The notes under the pieces are model-generated. The model had not been told where the DNA came from and made no database searches. It saw only the letters and a list, made by a program, of their open reading frames with translations. The position numbers and the translations under genes were made by a program. Shown in pieces: positions 59,831 through 64,000 of a DNA stretch of 64,000 nucleotides; positions within the stretch are counted from its first letter, which is position 1, and each line of letters begins with the position of its first letter. Origin of the DNA: Lentzea alba (GTDB lineage Bacteria > Actinomycetota > Actinomycetes > Mycobacteriales > Pseudonocardiaceae); the NCBI RefSeq assembly GCF_011067745.1, contig NZ_JAAMPJ010000004.1, positions 248,001 through 312,000 on the forward strand. Reading direction: 5' to 3'.

Positions 59831-60660
59831 GCGACCCACTCGTAGCTGATGGTGACCGACAGCTTTCCGTTGCCGTTCAGAATCGCGGCGTCCTCCGCTC
59901 CTGAGATCCTGCCGGTGGCGGGATCGACGGTGAAGCTCATCGCAGTGCCGTCCGTCGTCAGCTTCCCGTTGTCCCAGCGGATCTCGGGAGTCTCGGCGAG
60001 TCTGCGGTAGATCGCGGCCTTCTCCTTGTTCGTGGTGAACGGGGACATCAACGCGAACGACGACTGGATCAGCTTCTGCACCGGTGTCGTCGCGTTCGGC
60101 GGCAGGGTGAGGCTCTCCTCCTGGCACGGGGAGGCCGCGCAGAACGTCGACCACAGCACGGGGCCCCGGTACCCGTTCTCGAGGAGGACGTCGAGCGGCG
60201 CCTGATCGCCCCCGACCGGGCGACGCTCACCGGTCGCCCTGCGGTAGACCAGCACCGACTCGCCCTTGGTGACGGGTATCCACGCGTCGTACTGGAACTG
60301 GACGTCGGTGATCCCCCAGCCGTCCCTGCCGTCGATCCTGTGCCAGAGCAGATACTTGACGTGCTGAAACCCGGTGGTCGGCTGGTCGGCGGTCTCCAGC
60401 ATGGTCGCGGCCTCCAGCAGCGAGGTGGCCGGGATGGTCGGCATGGTCGCGGGCGCGTCCCGCGACGACGGCCGCAGCGTCACCACGAGCCCGGTGATCA
60501 TCACGACCGCCACGGCCGCCGCGGCGATGCCGATCCAGCGCCGGGACCGCGGCTTGGGTTCCTCGGTGAAGAGCTGTTCGCGCAACCGGGCCAGCCGCAC
60601 GTCGTCGCTACCCCGCACCGGGTACAGCTCGGAGAGGTCGTCGTCCAGCACGTCACGCAT
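59815..60660 (-). CDS. CU044_5270-type membrane protein, probable anti-sigma partner
   Basis: A 281-residue protein. A short N-terminal cytosolic part (LDDDLSELYPVRGSDDVRLA) precedes one membrane helix (IGIAAAAVAVVMITGLVVTL) and an extracellular domain with Trp/Tyr-rich text (YLLWHRIDGRDGWGITDVQF) and AEDAAILNG near the end. Its start overlaps the upstream ECF sigma gene by 8 bp. Such pairs usually act as sigma and regulator, but a direct anti-sigma zinc motif (HxxxCxxC) is not visible. Confidence 0.75.
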   Translation of the reverse strand: MRDVLDDDLSELYPVRGSDDVRLARLREQLFTEEPKPRSRRWIGIAAAAVAVVMITGLVVTLRPSSRDAPATMPTIPATSLLEAATMLETADQPTTGFQHVKYLLWHRIDGRDGWGITDVQFQYDAWIPVTKGESVLVYRRATGERRPVGGDQAPLDVLLENGYRGPVLWSTFCAASPCQEESLTLPPNATTPVQKLIQSSFALMSPFTTNKEKAAIYRRLAETPEIRWDNGKLTTDGTAMSFTVDPATGRISGAEDAAILNGNGKLSVTISYEWVAQRPS

Positions 60661-61144
60661 GTTCCACTTCCTTCAGCTTGGCGCGCAGGCGGTGCAGACG
60701 GGACCGGGCGGTTCCCGGGTTGAGGTCGAGGGCTTCCGCGGCCTCCTGCACGCTCAGACCGGCCAGCGACACGAGCAGCACCAGGTCGCGGTCGACGTCG
60801 GACATCTTGGCCAGCTCGCGCGCGATTCGGCGCAGGTGCGAGCGGGAGTCGATGCGGGTGACCACCGTGTGCTCCAGCGACTCCGCGACACCGACGTCCA
60901 CGCCATAACGTTCGGCGGTGCGCAGCAACCGGGTCTCCCGTTTCGCGTGGCCGCGCAACAGGTTCGTCGCGATGCCGTAGAGCCAGCCGACGACGCTGCC
61001 CCGCTCCGGGTCGTAGGTCTCCTTTCCGCGCATGGCGGCCAGGAACGTCTCGCTGACCAGGTCGTCAGCCACGTCGACACCCACCCGTCGCGCCAGATAT
61101 CGGTGCAGCGGATGGGCGTGCTCGTCGAACAGCTCCGCGAACAT
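60653..61144 (-). CDS. ECF-type RNA polymerase sigma factor
   Basis: A 163-residue protein. Region 2 is visible (ELFDEHAHPLHRYLARRVGV, ADDLVSETFLAAMRG, GSVVGWLYGIATNLLRGH) and region 4 HTH (LVSLAGLSVQEAAEALDLNP, GTARSRLHRLRAKLKE). ATG 61144 or GTG 61147 may start translation; GGGGG lies directly upstream. It is coupled to the membrane-protein gene by an 8-bp overlap. It directs transcription of an unknown stress or envelope regulon. Confidence 0.9.
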   Translation of the reverse strand: MFAELFDEHAHPLHRYLARRVGVDVADDLVSETFLAAMRGKETYDPERGSVVGWLYGIATNLLRGHAKRETRLLRTAERYGVDVGVAESLEHTVVTRIDSRSHLRRIARELAKMSDVDRDLVLLVSLAGLSVQEAAEALDLNPGTARSRLHRLRAKLKEVEHA

Positions 61145-61181
61145 CACGCCCCCAGTTGGCTTCTCGCGGCATCGGTGTTGC

Positions 61182-61197
61182 AGTGACGTGGGTCACA
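61182..61197. promoter_or_regulatory. CRP/cAMP-receptor-like binding site
   Basis: AGTGACGTGGGTCACA matches TGTGA-N6-TCACA with one mismatch, and also the actinobacterial form GTG-N6-GNCAC. It lies between the divergent ECF sigma (38 bp away) and GNAT (46 bp away) genes. Confidence 0.5.
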
Positions 61198-61242
61198 CTG
61201 CGTTGGATCTTTTTGGTTGGACAGCGTCTCGAAGATGGTCGC

Positions 61243-61737
61243 ATGACCAACTGGACCGTGACGGTCGCCGACGCCGCGCACTCGCCGCTCAACCGCGAGT
61301 ACAACGCCGAGATGATCAGCCGCTACTGGGGGCGGCCCACGAACGACGCCGAGATCGACGCCTACGAACGCGACGAGCAGGACCACGACGTGCCGGTGTT
61401 CCTGGTGGCGTCGAGTGACGGCGAGGACGCGGGCTGTCTCGGCATGAGGTTCCTCGGCGACGGCGTCGGCGAGTTGACGCGGATGTTCGTGCGGATGCCG
61501 TGGCGCGGGAAGGGCGTCGCGTCGACGTTGCTCGTGGCGATGGAGGCCGAGGCGCTGAAACACGGTGTCGAGGTGCTTCGCCTCGACACGCGCGCGGATC
61601 TGGTCGAGGCGCGAAGTCTGTACGCCAAGCACGGTTTCGCGGAGATCGATCGCTACAACGACGCCGAATATGCCGACCATTGGTTCGAGAAGCGGCTGAA
61701 GAGGCTAACGTCCGCTGATCCGGTTGCGATGTCCTGA
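61243..61737 (+). CDS. GNAT-family N-acetyltransferase
   Basis: A 164-residue protein from ATG 61243. The acetyl-CoA-binding region reads ELTRMFVRMPWRGKGVASTL (motif A, R/QxxGxG/A as RGKGVA), then RLDTRADLVEARSLYAKHGF (motif B). The target of acetylation is unknown. No classical ribosome site is seen; an upstream in-frame start at 61156 is less likely. It is divergent from the ECF sigma gene. Confidence 0.85.
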   Translation: MTNWTVTVADAAHSPLNREYNAEMISRYWGRPTNDAEIDAYERDEQDHDVPVFLVASSDGEDAGCLGMRFLGDGVGELTRMFVRMPWRGKGVASTLLVAMEAEALKHGVEVLRLDTRADLVEARSLYAKHGFAEIDRYNDAEYADHWFEKRLKRLTSADPVAMS

Positions 61738-61772
61738 AAGGTCGGGATGACTCGCGCCAGGAGGCATTGAAC

Positions 61773-63065
61773 ATGCGGTTGCGTCCACTGGTGACGGCTG
61801 TCGCCGTCACCGCGGCACTGGTGGTGACCCCGGCCTCGGCGGCTCCCGCCGGCCGGGTGCTCGGTTACGTCGCCAACAACGGCGGCGGGGTGTCGGTGAT
61901 CGACACGGCCACGAACGCGGTGTCCCAGACGATCGTCGACAGCGGCGGAAGCTCGCCGTACATGGCGGCGGTCGCGTTCGACGGAACTCGCGGCTACGTG
62001 ACGAACTCCGTGCAGAACACGCTCACCGTCATCGACACGCCGACCAACACGGTCGACAAGTCCATTCCCGTCGGGAGCCACCCGGCGGGTGTCGCGGTCG
62101 CCCCCGGAGGCGGCTTCGTCTACGTCACCAACTACGCGGACGGCACGGTGTCCGTGGTCGACACGGCCACGCTGACGGTCACCGCGACCGTCACCGTCGG
62201 CCAGAACCCGGACGGCGTGGTCGTCACCCGCGACGGCACCGCCGTCTACGTCACGCACGACGTCGTCGGCCCGAGCAAGGTCTCGGTCATCGACACGACC
62301 TCCAACACCGTCGCCGGCACGATCAACGTGGGCAGCACGCCCACCGCGGTCGCGGCATCGGCCGACGGCACGCGGATGTACGTGGTCAACAAGGGTTCGG
62401 ACGACATCTCCGCCATCGACGTCGCCACGCGCACCGTCGTCGGCACCGCCAAGGTCGGCTTCGTGCCGCACGGCATCGCGTTGTCGCCCAACGGAACCCG
62501 CGCGTACGTGACGAACAGCGAGTTCGACTCGGTGTCCGTCGTGGACCTGACGGCGATGACCGAACTGCAGAAGATCGTCGTCGGCGACCGCCCGATCAGC
62601 GTGGCCCTCACGCCGGACGGCGCCAGCGCCTACGTCACGAACTTCAACAGCAACACGGTGTCGATCATCGACACGGCGTCCAACACGGTCACCGGCTCCA
62701 TCGCGGTCGGCCAGCGCCCGGTGGGCATCGCGATCAACTTCGTGCCGCCCGCCGCGTCGAAGCTCGTGGGCGGCACCGCCCAGCTGCAGCTGCGGCTGCT
62801 CGGCTTCACCGTCCGCTCGCTCGACGCGACGCTGACCGACAAGCACACCGGCGCGCCGATCGCCGGGCAGCAGGTCGTGTTCCGCACGGTCAAGGGCAAC
62901 CCGCTGTGCACCGCCACGACCAACTCGTCGGGCAAGGCCACCTGTGACGCGAACGTGTCGCTGCTGGTCGGCCTGTCCACCCTGCTGCAGGGCTTCACGG
63001 CCTCGTACGCGGGCAACAACGAGCACGGTGGTGCCTCGGCGCACGGCTACATCACGCTGCTCTAG
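61773..63065 (+). CDS. Exported YVTN beta-propeller protein with C-terminal Ig-like domain
   Basis: A 430-residue protein; ATG 61773 has AGGAGG 8 bp upstream. A signal peptide (LVTAVAVTAALVVTPASA) is followed by seven YVTN-type units of about 42 residues: ATNAVSQTI, YVTNSVQNTLTVIDTPTNTV, YVTNYADGTVSVVDTATLTV, VSVIDTTSNTVAGTI, and others. Residues 330-430 resemble a Big/Ig-like domain with two Cys (CTATTNSSGKATC). It is predicted to be a secreted ligand-binding or adhesive protein. Confidence 0.88.
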   Translation: MRLRPLVTAVAVTAALVVTPASAAPAGRVLGYVANNGGGVSVIDTATNAVSQTIVDSGGSSPYMAAVAFDGTRGYVTNSVQNTLTVIDTPTNTVDKSIPVGSHPAGVAVAPGGGFVYVTNYADGTVSVVDTATLTVTATVTVGQNPDGVVVTRDGTAVYVTHDVVGPSKVSVIDTTSNTVAGTINVGSTPTAVAASADGTRMYVVNKGSDDISAIDVATRTVVGTAKVGFVPHGIALSPNGTRAYVTNSEFDSVSVVDLTAMTELQKIVVGDRPISVALTPDGASAYVTNFNSNTVSIIDTASNTVTGSIAVGQRPVGIAINFVPPAASKLVGGTAQLQLRLLGFTVRSLDATLTDKHTGAPIAGQQVVFRTVKGNPLCTATTNSSGKATCDANVSLLVGLSTLLQGFTASYAGNNEHGGASAHGYITLL

Positions 63066-63179
63066 TCAATATCAGTCACGGTTGTTACATCCCTTGACTC
63101 GGACGAAATGCCCGGCATAGCGTCCGGGTCGAGGGATGTACTCCGGTGACCGCCGCCCCGGATCACGAGGGGAGTGTCC

Positions 63180-64000
63180 GTGGCGGTGAGAGCTGTGGCC
63201 GTGGCTGTCCTGGTCGCAGGCCTGGTCGTGCCACCCGCACAGGCTTCGTCCGATGGCCCGCGGGCGGTCGTCAGCGCTTCAGGGGGAGCGGTCACCCTGG
63301 CGGTGACGCTCGGCGGCAAGACGGTTGTGCAGCCATCGCCGGTCGGGATCACGACCGAGCGCGCCGACCTGTCATCCGGGTTGTCGTTCGCGAGCAAGTC
63401 GCGCCGGGCGATCTTCGAGCGCTACCGCACGACGTCCGGCAAGAAGCGCGACCGGACCGTGCGGGCCACCGAGACGACCTACCGGTTCACGTCCGGTGCC
63501 AACAAGCTCAACCTGGTGGTGCGCGAGTCCCCGGACGGCGTCGCGTACCGGTACGAGCTGCCGCAGGACACCGGTGCGGTCACCGGCGAGGCCTCGGCGT
63601 TCGTCCTCCCCGCGGACTCTCCCGCGTGGCTCGCCAAGTTCCGGCGCGACTACGAGAACCCGTTCCTGCAGATGACCGCCGGCACCGCCGAGCCGGCCGA
63701 GTACATGCACCCGGCGCTGTTCGAGGTCGGCGGCACCTACGCGTTGGTCACCGAGTCCGATGTGGACGGACGGTACTCGGGCGGTCGCCTGGTGCACACC
63801 GGTGGCGGCAGGTACCAGGTGAAGCTGTGGGACGAGAAGGTCGCGGTGTCCGGCGCGCTGAAAACGCCGTGGCGCACCGTGATCGTGGGCTCGCTGGCCA
63901 CCGTCACCGAGTCGACGCTGGTGGACGACCTCGCGCCGCCGTCCCGCGTGCGCGACACGTCCTGGATCAAACCCGGTCCGGCGATCTGGACCTGGCTCGC
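63180..64000 (+). CDS. Glycoside hydrolase family 97 protein, 3' end beyond window
   Basis: GTG 63180 has GAGGGGAG 5 bp upstream. A signal peptide (VAVAVLVAGLVVPPAQA) is followed by GH97_N-like text: GKTVVQPSPVGITTE, TTYRFTSGANKLNLVVRESP, GVAYRYELPQ, then ALFEVGGTYALVTES and WIKPGPAIWTWL at the window edge, where the catalytic barrel would start. GH97 enzymes are alpha-glucosidases or alpha-galactosidases using calcium. The catalytic residues lie beyond the window. It is likely secreted. Confidence 0.82.
   Translation, partial: MAVRAVAVAVLVAGLVVPPAQASSDGPRAVVSASGGAVTLAVTLGGKTVVQPSPVGITTERADLSSGLSFASKSRRAIFERYRTTSGKKRDRTVRATETTYRFTSGANKLNLVVRESPDGVAYRYELPQDTGAVTGEASAFVLPADSPAWLAKFRRDYENPFLQMTAGTAEPAEYMHPALFEVGGTYALVTESDVDGRYSGGRLVHTGGGRYQVKLWDEKVAVSGALKTPWRTVIVGSLATVTESTLVDDLAPPSRVRDTSWIKPGPAIWTWL

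Overview
The window is high-GC DNA with GC-rich third codon positions, frequent GTG/TTG starts, many probable leaderless genes and typical actinobacterial families (XRE/DUF397 pair, Ku, SLATT, CU044_5270-type protein behind an ECF sigma factor). It most likely comes from a filamentous actinomycete, perhaps Pseudonocardiales; the genus is a guess. No rRNA, tRNA, IS element or CRISPR array was seen.

Layout. 1-17 kb is mixed chromosomal content: a membrane protein cut by the left edge, an S41 peptidase, two tandem secreted paralogues, a LuxR-type regulator, a secreted subtilase, a PIG-L deacetylase and a LAxTG surface protein. Next come a RecB-like/SF1 helicase protein whose nuclease motifs look lost, a short Ku, an atypical SDR protein, a HAD phosphatase and a SLOG-SLATT/SLATT two-gene operon. 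18.3-30.5 kb and 37.1-52.9 kb form a large surface-polysaccharide locus: initiating sugar-phosphate transferase, nucleotide-sugar enzymes, Wzy polymerase, Wzz-like protein, Wzx flippase, at least six glycosyltransferase domains, an asparagine-synthase-like amidotransferase, a UDP-sugar 6-dehydrogenase and a 1593-residue exported DUF4082 protein. 30.5-37.1 kb is an accessory block inside that locus: a membrane NACHT NTPase with an amyloid-like N-terminal motif, a phosphotransferase, a PadR/membrane-protein pair, gene debris beside a LexA-type box, and an XRE/DUF397 pair. 53-64 kb is again mixed: a 35-residue peptide gene, a second PIG-L protein, a lone SLATT protein, a DUF1963 protein, a beta-helix lipoprotein, an enoyl-CoA hydratase-like protein, CorA, a Ser/Thr kinase, an ECF sigma pair, a GNAT enzyme, a YVTN beta-propeller protein and the start of a GH97 glycosidase.

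How the genes fit together. The 6-dehydrogenase, Gfo/Idh/MocA oxidoreductase, DegT aminotransferases and WbpD-like acetyltransferase resemble the route to UDP-2,3-diacetamido-hexuronic acid. The asparagine-synthase homologue could amidate the uronic acid, as proposed for WbpS-type enzymes. Assembly would follow a lipid-linked Wzx/Wzy scheme. The best candidates for undescribed biology are the NACHT protein with its amyloid-like motif, the SLOG-SLATT operon, a nested 128-bp inverted repeat inside the polysaccharide locus, a family of near-loopless giant palindromes at convergent gene ends, and the 35-residue peptide gene. All functions are inferred from sequence reading alone.
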